Assembly (NCBI GenBank): GCA_000328365.1
Contig: KB295062.1
Location: 359,809-423,808, forward strand
DNA: 64,000 nucleotides
DNA from: Capitella teleta
Lineage: Eukaryota > Annelida > Polychaeta > Capitellidae
Direction: 5' to 3'
The translations under genes and the position numbers were made by a program. Position 1 is the stretch's first letter, and every line of letters begins with the position of its first letter. Below the pieces are notes generated by a model, which made no database searches, was not told the DNA's origin, and worked only from the letters and a program-made list of their open reading frames with translations. Below are positions 24,290-40,989 of this stretch, in pieces.

Positions 24290-27200
24290 TAAATAGCCTC
24301 TAACGATCAGCTCCTTTTATTTTATTTTATTTTGATACATTTTATGGTGGCCGGAAGGGATTGTGTTCAGGGTGAGTCTTTAGATGATGGTCCAGTCTCC
24401 TTTTGAAAGTTGCTATTGATGGGGATGCGACGATTTTAGCATATTCAAGGTGTGGCCTGACAAAGGATTTATATAGGAGAAGAAATGTACGTGTGGTTAT
24501 CAAGGTGTATATGTTCTTCTGATGAGGGCCATGATGGAATTAGATTTTTTAATTTTCGCTTGGATGTGGTGATCAAAAGTTAGCCTATTGTCGAGTATAA
24601 CACCGAGATCTCTTTCGATTATTGTTTTGTTTAGTGGGCTGTTGTTCATCTGGTACTGCCTGTGGTTTGTTCCGGATCTGCTGATCGTCATGCTTGAGCA
24701 TTTGTCAGGGTTGAAAGTTAGAAGTGATTCTTGAGTCCAGTGGTACATATTATTTATATCTTCTTGAAGTAGAAGTGAGTCTGTAGGTTTAGTTATTTCA
24801 CGAAATATTTTAGCATCATCGGCAAACAGGAATGTTGGGGACGATGTTACATCTGGTAGGGAATTTATAAAGATGATAAAAAGTGTAGGTCCCAAAACTG
24901 ACCATTGCGGTATCCGCTCCTAACTTCTGCCCATGCTGATGTAGCTTCATGGATGGTCACTCTTTGCTTTCGATTAGTTAGGAAAGCTGATATCCAAGTT
25001 AATATATTTCCATTTATGCTATAATGTTCTAATTTGTCTATTAATCTTTGGCGTGGGACTCTGTCAAAAGATTTTTTGAAATCCAGGATTATAACGTCTA
25101 TTTCTGATCCTCTATCCAGTATCTCTGTCCATTAATTGGTCCAGAACCGTAAATACTTGTAGAAGAGTGGATCTACCAGTGATGAAGCCATATTGTTTAT
25201 TGCTTATGATATTATTTCTTATGAGGTGGTCCATGATTGATTTTCTTATTATTTTTTCCATTATTTTGCAGGGTACTGATGTTAAGCTGACTGGTCTGTA
25301 ATTTCCGGCTATTCTCTTATCTCCCTTTTTGTGGATGGCTGTAATGTTGGCTGTTTTCCATGTGTCTGGCAACTGCCCTTGGTCCAAGGAATGTTGATAT
25401 ATGATACTAAGTGGTTTAGCTATTATTACTTCTATCTCAATTAATATTCTCGGGTGAATTCCATCTGGTCCTGGTGATTTTGTTTTCTTTAACTTGCATG
25501 GATAGGTGATGATGAAATCTTGCTCTATTGTAGGATATGATGATGGTGAACGATTCCAGTGGTCGTTAGGTTTTTCGTTAGGAGTTGAAAAATGTGGCTA
25601 AAGTCTGAGCTTTTTCTTGATTATTTTCGGTCAGCATGCCAGCATTGGGGTTATCTAGTTTCAAAAACTGTGGGATCGTTTCTCTGTATTTAGTTCTTTG
25701 ATTCGCGCGTATGCCCAAAATTTTTCGGGGTTTGTTTTAGCTTCTTTGGCAATGTTGTTCTCCAGCTCTCTCATGTTCTTCCTTGTTAGCTGCCGTACTT
25801 GGTTTCTTGTTCTGCCGTAATTTTAGTCGATGGTTTGGTTTCCAGTCTCAAGGTATTGCTTCCATAATCTCTTTTTTCTTCTAATTTTGGTTAAAGTTTT
25901 ATTGTCAACGGGTATTATTTTTAAAGTATTTTCCTTTTAATCTTAATCTTTGATACACACCTATTTACTGCATTGGTGATTGTTTTGTGAAAAAGTTCCC
26001 ACTTCTTTTGCGTAATTTCTTCTCTTCCCAGTCTTTCCTCCCAGTCAACGTCACTCAGTACCCTTCTCATCCTGTCGAAATTTCCTCGGTTGTAATTTGG
26101 TATTGTTTTTATGAATGTTTCAGATTGCTTTATGTCTATCCTGATGTCCAGAAGGCTATGATCGCTGTGTTGGAATTCCTGTGTGTTCCTTTGTTAATAC
26201 TATATCTAGGAGGAAGGGGTTGTTGCTGCCTCTTCCTCTTGTTGGGCGATCCACGTGCTGTATCAGGAATCCATCTCTTAAAGCCTCAATGAATTCGATA
26301 TCTGCTTCTGTTCTTCCTGTCATAGTTTCCATCCAATAGTGGGGGAGTTAAAGTCTCCCACAATTAGAGTGAAAGCCCTTTCGTTGCTGAAATTTCGAAT
26401 GAATGCGTTAATGTTGTCATAATTTTCTTTACTTGAGTTGGGACTTCTGTATACTGATGCAAAGATTGTCGCTTGACCTTGTTCCATCAGAAGTCTTGCT
26501 GCCTGTACTTCGCATGTGTTCTCCTCAATATCCAGCATCGTATAATATATGTGGTCTTTAATGTACATCATCATTCCTCTTCCATCTTCTCTTATCCTTT
26601 CTTCTATATTGTATCCTGGTATTATATAATTCTTTGCCTCTCAGTTTGTACGTGTGTTTTTATTTTATTTTATTTTTTTTTTTTTATTTTTTTTTTTTTC
26701 TGGTTTAAAGAGGACCTCTGGTTGTTTTGAACTAGTAACGGATGATAAGAGGAAGCATCTCAAAAGACAAATACGCCTTTTGACTGACATATTTTTAGAC
26801 AATACGCTTGCTGTGGGCTAATTCCTAGATACATCGAATTTGAAAGGTTTAAAATCTCGCTTTCTTCTCGCGTTCGATTTCATACCGTCGTGACGGCATA
26901 AAAGTAATTCTCCTTTTGTTAACAATGGGAGCCCTCGAGTGAGCAGATCTTTCAGCAGTTCTCATAAAAGAAATCTCACACTCATCTCGTTTTAAGCTAT
27001 TCTGCCTGAGCAGGAATATCGTGTTTTAATTTGTCTTGAATATCATTCACAGTTGACCAAATTTTTTTTTCAAAAACGGCCTCTCGTCACTCAATGAAGC
27101 CCACAGAACTGATTAAACAAAAAATCCGAAATGAACAGAGGTCCACTTTAAGTTCTTGTAGGGCTATGATATCTGGTGGCGATTCCTTTATTATGGTTTT

Positions 27201-27870
27201 TAATTCATTAAATTTTGCTACTGTGAGGGTGTCTATGTTCGTGATCCAGATGTTGAGTCCTCTCGGGTCTCTCTCCTTCTCTGACCGTTCTTTCTGGCTT
27301 TCACTCTTGATTATCTTTTTTCCTCTCACGATGTGAGATACAAAGTCTCCACTATCTGTTAATGTTAAGTTTTTTGCTTCCTGTACCAGTTCTCTAGTCT
27401 CTGTTCTTTCTTGTAAATTCATGTCGTGTTGAACTCTAATTCGTTTGATATCTTCCTCTGCATCTCTTAATTGGTTCAGCCTCCCCATGAACATCTTCAC
27501 CTTGTCTTCACTATTGAGGCACAACTTCAGAGGTCTGCTAGTAGTATATGTTCCCTGTCGGCGTCTTCATTGGGTATTTTTCCCAGTCGGTAGAAGTTTT
27601 CAATTTCTAGGTTCAGTTCCAATGCGTCCATAATCCTCTCGATATGTTGCTCATCTTTCTCTCCTCTCTGTTGTTGGTCTTCTTTTCTGGCAGTCTGTGA
27701 ATGATGACATTTCTCGTTCTCATGGCATCTTTCTCCTGTTCTTGCTTAGCCTCACGAAGGATGTTTTTCATGTTTGGGATGTTCTTCTTTGGTGGTTCTT
27801 TGACAGAAGGTCCTGCTGCACTTTGAGGGCTTACGCCTGTCACTACCTTGGCCATTGTGATACACTCGTC
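24290..27870 (-). mobile_element. decayed LINE (CR1/L2-like non-LTR retrotransposon)
   Basis: Minus-strand fragments run in element order. A charged ORF1-like region lies at about 27600-27855, followed by a coiled region and endonuclease N-terminus at about 27090-27520 (PPDIIALQELK). The endonuclease C-terminal part is at 26320-26574 (VYRSPNSS, then LIVGDFN). The reverse transcriptase follows at 25112-25387 (NYRPVSLTSVPCKIMEKII, GFITGRSTL) and 24500-24895 (FADDAKI active site). Several frameshifts and stops interrupt the frames, for example between 24895 and 25112. A block of unrelated sequence with T-rich runs (about 26640-27080) splits the endonuclease and looks like a later insertion. (AAAAT)n-like sequence near 24316-24336 may mark the 3' end. 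The YRSP and GDFN motifs fit CR1/L2-type APE elements. Confidence 0.8.
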
Positions 27871-29266
27871 TTCGAGAACTCATTCGCCCAAAATCTGTTT
27901 TCTACCAGTTTCCATCATAACCTTTTCTACAGCAAACTCAATCTTAGCGCCCATTTTAGTTTCAAAATCTTCCATGAATTTATTCATTTCTCTCACTGTT
28001 TCTTGCACTTCCTGAGCCTCTTTTCCTTAGCCGCTTCCTTTTCCTTTGGTCCCTTTCTTTCCACTCACATTTGGGCAGCAGGTTTCACAGCACCAAAAGC
28101 CCCCGTTCTTTAAGTCTGAAATTTAGTCATAGACATTATTAATTGGGATTATTACAGATGCTGGCAGTGACGAAAATAATAGCTGCTTGCCAATCTTAAT
28201 TCGAGACATGAGGACTCGAACGGACTTATAGGTTATCATCATATAATATATATGCACCTCATTTATGGACATGCCAGCCACTGTGAAATAGAATGAATGC
28301 ATCAATTCATTGATGATGTCCTTTGGGATCATGAGATATAATAACTGCTTATGATCGGCACTGTGACCAGGATCCTTGACCTGGTCACAGTGTTGATCTC
28401 ATGCATATGACAACGTCAATACCTTATAGGAAGAATAATTTCTCTTCCTCTATTCCAATACTATGGTTGGGGTCAATAATTAAATCCTGCATGGGTGCCA
28501 TCAATGAGCTCAAGAGCATATGGAAATAAATGATTTGAACTGTGTAACAATTTATTTTCCTTCTATGTTACATTATTACGGTTGCATAGTTGCTAAAATC
28601 ACTACCAATATACGTTTGTCTGTTCTCTTTAGTTCATGTACAAGCCCTGGCTTTCTTTATTTTCATGGTTGAATATATTTGAAACTTTTGTGAAGTGGAT
28701 TATTTGTACCAAAATTCTAGGTTAAAAACTCTAAAGTTTGATCCAATTCGTGCTTTATGATGCCATCCCTAGCCACTGAAATACGAAAAAATTCCCAGCG
28801 GGGCCATATGGAGGGAGTCACATCCTTACCCACCCCCGTCAGCGATTTTATTTGTCTTCCGGTATTTATTTAATTTCCTTTTACTTGCTAAACTGATTTG
28901 TATCCAACGCTTCATAAGTTGTGATAATTACTGAACTGAGTACTTTTATTTGGAATATTCGGATAATCCGATGACAGATGAACCATCTGCCGCGATCATT
29001 TGCGTTAACACAGTCATCTCAAAATCTTTCAGAACTTGGTATTTTGAAATTTTGAAGAACGCGCGATTATGTGCAACTTTGTCTCCATGGCAACCAAGAG
29101 TTCCTCTTTGAAAATCTTGGGCTGCATCCCCAAATGAGTTAATAGCAGAATTAGCAGTCCGATTCACAAATCAATTATCTGTTAACAGCAATAGATCAAT
29201 TGAATAATATTCATCTCGACGGGATTCTGAAGAATGGAGGCCTAATTCCGCCACCATGCGAAGGGA
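27871..29266. other. intergenic
   Basis: No gene is recognised. It holds a 13-bp-arm hairpin at 28359-28392 (CACTGTGACCAGG and its reverse complement, 8-nt loop) and a GC-poor 3' part leading into the two-TM gene's 5' UTR. Confidence 0.5.
28359..28392. repeat. 13-bp perfect inverted repeat, 8-nt loop
   Basis: The arms 28359-28371 and 28380-28392 pair perfectly, and flanking GATC copies extend the symmetry. It is probably a relic of a small inverted-repeat element, as no coding context is near. Confidence 0.75.
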
Positions 29267-29291
29267 ATGGAATCAAAGAAATGTCCTCTGA
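29256..29291 (+). promoter_or_regulatory. overlapping upstream ORF in near-perfect Kozak context
   Basis: GCCACCATGC at 29250-29259 is an almost ideal initiation context. It opens an 11-codon frame that stops at 29291, and the main ATG at 29267 (+1 frame) lies inside it. Ribosomes would need leaky scanning or backward reinitiation to reach the main frame, so translation could be down-regulated. Confidence 0.6.
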
Positions 29292-29983
29292 TATTTCTGC
29301 CTGTTGTCTACGCAGTGATCTTGATTTGTCTGCTGTGGGCTGGACTAAGACTCGCCAGCGGAGTCGGTAAGTAGGATTAAGCCTTAAATATTCTATATGC
29401 ATATTTGTTTAACGATATAGTGTATAAGTAGTGTACTTTATTAAACAATGTTTCCATTTCAGATAATCCGTTAGGAAGAAAAGTTTTACCTGTCGTGCTC
29501 TGCGTGTGGGTCTTCTTGCTTTTTGTTATGATCCTCAGCATCACGTTTTATGCTTGGCTATCAGACAACACAATGGCCGATTCAGCGATGAATATAGAAC
29601 AAGCAACCCAGAAGAAAACAAAGAATGGTAAACCAAATATGAAGATGACGGATATGGTCTTCATGATCAGTGAATTGAACAAACTGAACAAACAAATCAA
29701 AGGGATAAAAGCTGCATTACCGGTCAAACAATCAGAAGATACATCAACATCGTATGCCACCAGCGACAGCGAAACATCTACCAGTGAATGGACAACGTCG
29801 GCGACCTCAACTGACTGGACAACTGACGACGAAGAAGAGGTGTCATCGACTGATGACACGTCAAGGATCAGCAGTGGGTCACGAGTCAGTGATCACATCG
29901 ACTCAGAGGATGATGTTAAGCCAAAGAAAGCGAAGCGTAGCCCTCGCTTTGCCAACCCAGTTGAGACAACATTACAGCAGTGA
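29267..29983 (+). CDS. unrecognised two-transmembrane protein with acidic Ser/Thr-rich tail (2 exons)
   Basis: Exon 1 is 29267-29366 (donor GTAAGT) and exon 2 is 29463-29983 (acceptor TTTCCATTTCAG); joined they encode 206 aa. Hydrophobic segments at about residues 8-26 and 42-66 are separated by a short basic loop (NPLGRK). A Lys-rich, possibly helical stretch at about 72-112 follows. Then comes a low-complexity tail at about 115-180 rich in Ser, Thr, Asp and Glu with Trp-Thr-Thr motifs, ending in a basic cluster (KPKKAKRSPR). Both termini probably face the same side, with the tail cytosolic by the positive-inside rule (inference). I do not recognise a family. AATAAA at 30055-30060 lies about 70 bp after the stop and fits a poly(A) signal. 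A strong-context upstream ATG overlaps the start. Confidence 0.7.
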
Positions 29984-31116
29984 AAGAACCTTTACGCGTG
30001 CAATACAACATCAAGATTATGCAACACAAACCGAATATGCTCCGAGTTTAAACAAATAAAATTTTGATATAAGAACGGGTAAACTTTCAATTCGTTGCTC
30101 TTAGAATGTTTCTTCTTGCGTGGAATAAATCTGATCACGGGAATTTCTTCGCCTCAACTCTACTTAGATACAAAGCAAACACACTCTATAAAATTATAAA
30201 CCCTGGATTACAGTATGTGAAATTCGATTTATATTGTACATGTATTCCAGTGTCCATGTCTGAATTCGTCAATGTCATGCCGGTTGCGATTAGACATTCT
30301 TTTAAACGCAATCAACGCGTGAATCTGTGTAAACTTGAGACCACCAAAGTGTACATTTAGGTCAATTAGAAGTTGGACAGGCAATCCACTTATGTAAAGT
30401 GATTTTCAATTGAAACATGTTTTGGGAAAGAAAAAAACACCAAATACAGATCGAGGTCCGCCAAACCACCCGCGTCCATCACAACAATATTATCACAATT
30501 ATATATTTATTATCTGCTGTAGGATCTCTTCATAAACCAGGCTATAATGTTCTCTTTCTTTCTTTTTTTTTTTTTTTTTTTTTGAAAGGGGTGGGGGTCA
30601 ATTATTTTTATCATTAGTACGGCGTATCAATGAGATATCATACTACACGCAGTTTGCGAGTACTGTTAGCGGTCCTTGCTACCGAATCATTCAGCATATG
30701 GGTGGATACACGTACATGCCTTCGTAGCATTACCACACTGATCACGTTACCGAAAGTTTTATTCGTGAAATTACACAAAGTGTACGACATTCTTGGTGAA
30801 ATTTACATAGTTTTGCTGTCATGAAATATTATATAAAGTCAACAAAGTCGCTGAAATCATAAACATTACATCATGATTAGAATAGTTTGATGCCACTGTA
30901 TTAATATACATGTACATTACGTACAAGTGTTTGTCAGTAAGCCAAAGGTCGTCTCATATTTCACCAACAGTCACGTGCGGGGTACGGTAGGCCATTGCCT
31001 GTAATCGACACCACAGGGCGGAGTACATTCAAATTCAAACTCCCGTCTCGCTCCACACTGCATGCAACGCGGACTCCTCCTTTCTCGTCGTCTGTTGGAA
31101 GAAGTAACCTGCCAAG
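29984..31116. other. intergenic
   Basis: No gene is recognised. An 84-codon frame at 30106-30360 shows no family features. A T run lies at 30561-30583. The last 120 bp are GC-richer and probably form the 5' UTR of the potassium channel gene. Confidence 0.5.
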
Positions 31117-32880
31117 ATGTCGGTGACCGTAATGAAGATGAACCTGCGAGGTGTTTACTTCGAAGTGAACGTCGAGACCCTGGATCGCGCCAGGTACTCA
31201 AGGCTTGCCCGTTTGTCACACGGCGATGAGAAGGTTCCGCTGGACAGCAGGGGCTGCTACTTCTATGACAGGAATCCAGATCTCTTCAACAGCATCCTGG
31301 ACTACTACAGCACTGGAGTTCTGGAGATTTCGTCCAAGTTCTCTTGGGGCCAAGTGAAGGATGAGGTGGAGTTTTGGGAGATCGAGGAGAAAGCGTTGTC
31401 GGAGTCTAGCCGGGTCAGGTACACCGAAGAGAGAGAATTCGAGAAGAAAGTCCATGCTGTTGAAGTCTTTGAGGACCGCTACGCTAAGCTGGAGGAGAAT
31501 GGTTCGTGTATTGGACTGGCCGAGAAGACTAAAGGAATATGGAATTTCTTGGAGAAACCTAGGACCAACAAACTGACCATGGTGAGTTATTGAGTATTTT
31601 CTATACGTGTGCATAATTTTGTGATTTATTGATTGCCGATGAAAGTTCATATCTTTGCATGAATTGAGGATTTAAAACTAAGCACTTTTTTTTTCTTTTT
31701 CTTTTTTTTAACGTATGGTCGTGCGGGAGTTCACAAATAAGCGCACGTATTGGCCACGCTAACCTTCGAGGGCGTGTAACATGACCACGCATGCATGTGA
31801 CTCATTCTACAAGATGCAACCAAGGACAAGCATGCTTGGTGATATTGCCCTACCGTGTACGTGCATCTGGATCATTTAAATATACGAATTCTAAGTGCTG
31901 GTTATCGGAAAAGGCAATTAAAAAGTCCCTTTACCTGCATGCAATGTTCAACAACATAGAACGTGATTATTACACACTTCCACTATATATGCAATAGCTT
32001 TATATCAATTCTCTCCTTTTTATGGCATAATTTATATCAAAATCCATATTTACTCCCATAGGCATATGCAGTGCTCATGTACATCATCATCCCGTATTTA
32101 TCCGTGCTGAATTCCTTCATGCACTCTCGATCTGACTTCTCGAAATTTGAAAATCACACCAATGAGACCGTTAGGCACACTCACGACCAGAAGCGAGCAG
32201 GTCACATGGTCATCTTGGGGGTCGAAATCGCCACGAAGACCGCAATCTTCATCGAGCTCGTCCTGCGCTTCATCAGCTGGCCCAACAAGCGTCGCTTCTT
32301 CTGCGATACTCTCAACTGGTTCGATCTTATTGGCGTCATCCTGCCGGGCATCTCCATGGTGATCAGTCGCCGATTGATCATTCACGCTTCATCCGCGTCC
32401 TTCCGCCTGGTGATGTGGAGTCATCTGCTACTGGCCGCCTGCACCTTCCGCGTGTTCCGTGTCTTCCGCTTGTGGAGATCGTACGACACCTACCGCGTGC
32501 TGATGTTGGCTGTCAAGTACACTCTGCCCCACTTCTTGCTCTGCTTCTGCATCCTGCGTGCGTTCGTTGAGCTCGTTGGGTTCTCCGTCTACGCCACACA
32601 GGCCCATCTTCCCCAAACTCCCTTCACGGACGCCTTCAGGGGCGCCTGGTTCGCCAGTTCCCTGCTTTCTACCATGGGCTTTGGTGACCTCGTGCCCGCC
32701 AATGCTGCTGGGCGTTGGTTGATGTCGTTCGCTGAGGGTCTTGCCGTGCTGCTTCTCGCCATGCCTGTTGTTGCATTCGTCAATAACTACAAAGTAGCCA
32801 GCCGGGTCATGGCTGCCGCGCGTGCACTGCATAAGAAGAAGGAGCTGGTGGTAGTTGAGAGCGCCAAGGAGCTTGCTTAA
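31117..32880 (+). CDS. voltage-gated potassium channel (Kv) alpha subunit, 2 exons
   Basis: Exon 1 (31117-31581) and exon 2 (32062-32880) encode 427 aa. The N-terminal T1/BTB tetramerisation domain covers about 1-110 (YFYDRNPDLFNSILDYYSTG). The Cys-Cys zinc site of Kv2-4 T1 domains is not seen, as SSR stands at that position. S1 is at about 156-176, S2 at 203-227 (with conserved Glu), S3 at 239-257 (with Asp) and S4 at about 276-300, with Arg at every third position (285, 288, 291, 294). S5 is at 307-332, the pore helix and filter at 342-364, and S6 at 372-398. N186-H-T and N189-E-T in the S1-S2 loop are glycosylation sequons. The selectivity filter reads TMGFGD (359-364) instead of TVGYGD, and the S6 PxP motif reads PVV. 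This is an intact six-TM Kv gene with an altered filter. Both exons show coding bias and no stops. Confidence 0.93.
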
Positions 32881-34004
32881 TTGGCCGGACACTTTTTTTC
32901 TCTAGTATAAGTTCGTATATAGCATTAGTGCATTATGGGAAGGGGAGGGGGGAGGGCGCTTGTTACATTGATAATTCTCAAATTCCTTAACTTTGCATGC
33001 AATATTTTATGGTATCTGCTTATTATAATAATGTACACAATCTATCACATTCTTAATTATTATTGTTACTAATGCTGATGTTGATTTTTTTTTTCAGTTA
33101 ATTGTATGCATTGCGTGTGAATACACATATACACGCATTCATTGAGAACGTTTTTTTCTGATAAAAGATTCCTGCTTTGTCTCAAAAATTACATTTCTCA
33201 TTTATATAAGCTCATAATATATTACTTCTTCTCTGCCCGATGTTCTTTCTTTACCTTTACATATTTTCTGTTTTCATATTTAATTGCATTTACTTTTAAT
33301 ACTCTCATCATATAATTATGTTTATTTATACATCCTATAATCTAACTATTATCGTACATACCAAATAAATACTCCTCTTTTTCTTGCTTTGTCTGATTGC
33401 CGCGTTGGAAATAAATAAAATTTTGATTCGTATCGCATCGCTTGTCGTGTTCAATATTTGGGTCATCAAGTATGTATCACTATTGCTGCAACAGGATTCA
33501 ATGACCCCTAACAAGAGAATATGGGACAGTTCGTCCTTCGTCCACTGTGTCGGAAGCCTACTGAATAAAGGCAAATCGGCAATAATCACATTCTAAATAC
33601 TGCGAGTTTTTAGCTGTTGTTGTTGTGCTACTGCAATATAAGGACATCCCAGGCACTATTAAACAGCTGATTCCATTCCGTTCAGACTGGATGTAGAATT
33701 ACTACTGAACGATAAAAAAACATCAACAGCAACTGCTCATTGTGTGCACCCCCCCCTCTTTGCTGTCACAGTACCACCAACGCAACGCGTTGTGGCAACT
33801 GGCCACTGATGGTATAAACGAGGACATTTTAGCGAGCGATTTGGTCGTCAACTTGAGTGTCACGTTTGATTACCATCTATATCAAACACTTGTCACCTGT
33901 GACATCCTATATCACACGAATATGAGTATACATGTAAATTCAGATGGCATTCTGTCTAAGATGAACCTTGATCTCATTCAATTGGTGATTAACCAACCGA
34001 GATC
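32881..34004. other. intergenic between the Kv and GH1 genes
   Basis: 3' flank of the channel gene and AT-rich DNA. No further gene is recognised. An 89-codon frame at 33742-34011 upstream of the GH1 gene shows no family match. Confidence 0.5.
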
Positions 34005-34012
34005 TATTTAAA
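33981..34012 (+). promoter_or_regulatory. candidate core promoter of the plus-strand GH1 gene
   Basis: A TATA-like TATTTAAA at 34005-34012 lies 47 nt before the start codon. Just upstream, ATTGGTGATTAAC (33981-33993) matches the HNF1 consensus GTTAATNATTAAC in one half. The minus-strand paralogue has the same CTATTTAAAC box and a better HNF1-like site in the same order. Confidence 0.45.
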
Positions 34013-34051
34013 CGAAATGATAATCTGCTGACATTATAAGCATCACTCGAT

Positions 34052-36080
<2,029 letters not shown>

Positions 36081-36922
36081 TTTGCATTGTATTTATTTAT
36101 ATAACTGGTTTGATATTAAGTAACCTTAATTACGGATTAATTATGAGAGCAGGCATAATCTGTTTGTCACTTTGACACTCTTCAATCATCTGTGATCATT
36201 GTTATCAGGGTCAAGGCACAATAATCGAAAAAAAAAAATTATAACCATAAAGTTATCGTGTCGTACAAACTGCAATCAATTTTAAGCATTTATTAAGCAT
36301 TTATTAAGCATTTATTAAGCACCATACACATTGTTCTTATTGCTTGTACACTCTGTCGACCTCTTTTGCGCCAAAATAAACATTGTCCGTGATTTTTAGC
36401 AAGACATCGGTCAAAATTGAGATTTTTATATTATTTCTAAGTGGTTCTACTGTCATCATCGTTATACTTACTGCCTTTTTCTGCTCATTCGTGCTGATCT
36501 TATAGTTATTTTGGTATGTTATGTAGTTTTATAGGTCTTGAACTATAGGCGAAGAAATAATATACTTATTGGGTCATTATGATAAATATATTGATACAGA
36601 AAACTGAACTTGGGTCCAAATACAAAGCACAATTTCTTATAAATACTAAATATAGCAAGTTTTTATCTCCCAACCCCAGCCGCATATTGTTTAGCATTAT
36701 ACATCGAGGCCAATTTTAGCATCTATATCATACAAAACAAATTGGTCGGCGTGTCGCCAAAATTGTGTTTACTGAGCGACATGTTATGTATTTGACTATC
36801 GATGTTCATTTCTATTCAATTAAAACCGTAATGCAAAAGGTGATGAATGTCTTATTATGATTTTATTCAAAGTATCAATTAGTACCAATAAAGGACTCCC
36901 CCAATGGCACATGCGTATTTCT
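36081..36922. other. spacer between convergent GH1 genes
   Basis: 842 bp of AT-rich DNA. An 11-bp unit (TTAAGCATTTA) is repeated about 3.5 times at 36282-36321. Poly(A)-type signals for both genes lie within (AATAAA near 36886 on plus; TTTATT near 36860 for minus). No gene is present. Confidence 0.6.
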
Positions 36923-39297
<2,375 letters not shown>

Positions 39298-40858
39298 ATC
39301 AAAGTTCGGTTTGTCGAATAATATGGGTACTTGCTGACGTGCAATGATCATGCATTTCTCAAGTCAAATTTTATCTCGGTTTTATTTGCAATGTAATCAT
39401 GATTTTCTGGCTTCGGGTTCATTTCGGTTCAGTGGGGGAGATAGGGATGGGGGTGATTTGCACTTCAGAATCTCCGTCATATAATTATAATGAGCTCTCA
39501 CTCTCGAGGGTAGAGCGTGGGTACTAGTTAGCGTATCACGCTCATAATAAATGCCTTGTCACGTTGTTGATACATTTCATGAATCAATTATAGTTGAACA
39601 TTATTCACACTAGAGTTTAGATTTAAGGGGACCCCTTTCTTTTATTATAGTAACCACTTAATATCCACTGCTTATAATATCAATATTATACATGTAGATA
39701 TAAACTGAAAAATTGTCACATTATTTTGTGCAACATTCCTCGATAATAATTATATTAACTGAAATGAATGTACAGAATTGATCGACATTAAAATTGGCAA
39801 GTTTATCAACGTAAAATAAAGTCACTTTCTGTTTAAAAGTTTTAAAAGGTGTTCACTGGCGAATGTCGGGAGGTAAAATATTCTATAGTCTCACAATGCG
39901 ATTAAAATATGATGATTTAAAGGGAGGGAGAACTGGTTAAAAATGGACTTTGAGTCGTTATTTGATGCACCATAAATGATTCCTATGCCTGGCCCACACA
40001 AGGAATATCATCGCTAACGATTTCGCGGGCGATATATTGCTAACTAGGCGTGACGTCAGCAGCTGTGATGAAACACCGAGTTCCCCATCTGTTACAATGG
40101 GCCTCGTCATATCAGCGTGTCCTGCGACTAAACCCTTGGATATTTTTTTTTCTTTTCGGAAATAGATAGAATAATCATTTTGCCACCAGTCAGGCGCGAA
40201 AAAAAAAATTTTTCGCTATTTTTCTTATTTTAACAAGCGATTTTCTAGGACACCTACCATGTTTCTCATCCTGAAACAGTAAAAAGGTCAGCCAGAGTGC
40301 ACCACGCATGCGCTTTCGTTTCGTAAACAACAAAGATGTCCTTTTATGGCGAAGATGCTCTGCTCTGATTGGCTGAAATCGATAGCTTCACGAGGGGAAC
40401 GGAACCAATCAGCCATCAGCCAAACCAAGCCATCAGCTGACGTTTGCCTCCTATACTTCGCAATGGAAGCCATTCTCCCATAGGCGCAATGCTAACCCCG
40501 ATATTCGGAATGCATTATTTCCTTACGCTTGCATCCAGGCATGGTGTTTTTGGCACGGAATGCTATCAATTGGTGCTATGAGTCAATAGAACATCACTTA
40601 AAATTTAGTTCCCCATCCCTTTAAAACATTCCGTGCGGACAGATTGTGCAGATAAAAGTTTATGTTTAATATGTTATATCGATATTCGAGAAATGATGAT
40701 TTAAACACATTTTGTTTGCATTGCTCATGACATAACATGAGTCAGGGATCTCTCAAGATCTATCTGCTGTCGTTTCAATTTGGCTGGTGCAAACTATTGG
40801 TTGTGCATCCACTGCAGTTGGCCTCATTGGTCTTTGTAATCACCTGGTCCTAAGAGAT
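39298..40858. other. intergenic
   Basis: AT-rich flank with no gene recognised. A GC-richer patch at 40250-40490 is open on the minus strand for 61 codons but shows no family features. Confidence 0.5.
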
Positions 40859-40932
40859 TCACGCATGGCCTGATGGATAAGGCGCCTGACTTCGAATCAG
40901 AAGATTGCGAGTTCGAGTCTTACGTTGTCAGT
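40859..40932 (+). tRNA. degenerate tRNA-Arg(TCG)-like sequence (pseudogene or SINE head)
   Basis: TGGCCTGATGGATAAGGCGC, the anticodon loop CTTCGAA (anticodon TCG), a TTCGAGT T-loop and the correct spacing are those of tRNA-Arg. The acceptor stem does not close (mismatches at about 3 of 7 pairs), the anticodon stem has a C-A pair, and the T stem has a mismatch. An A-rich tract (AAATAAAAAAATAAATAAAA) follows about 30 nt downstream, as in retroposed copies. A functional tRNA is unlikely. Confidence 0.6.
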
Positions 40933-40989
40933 TATCTTTTGTTGAACGTTCTAAATCATTTAAGTAAATAAAAAAATAAATAAAAAGGG

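Noticed and set aside
40859-40932. Functional tRNA-Arg(TCG) gene
   Set aside because: The acceptor stem has several non-pairing positions, and the anticodon and T stems contain mismatches.
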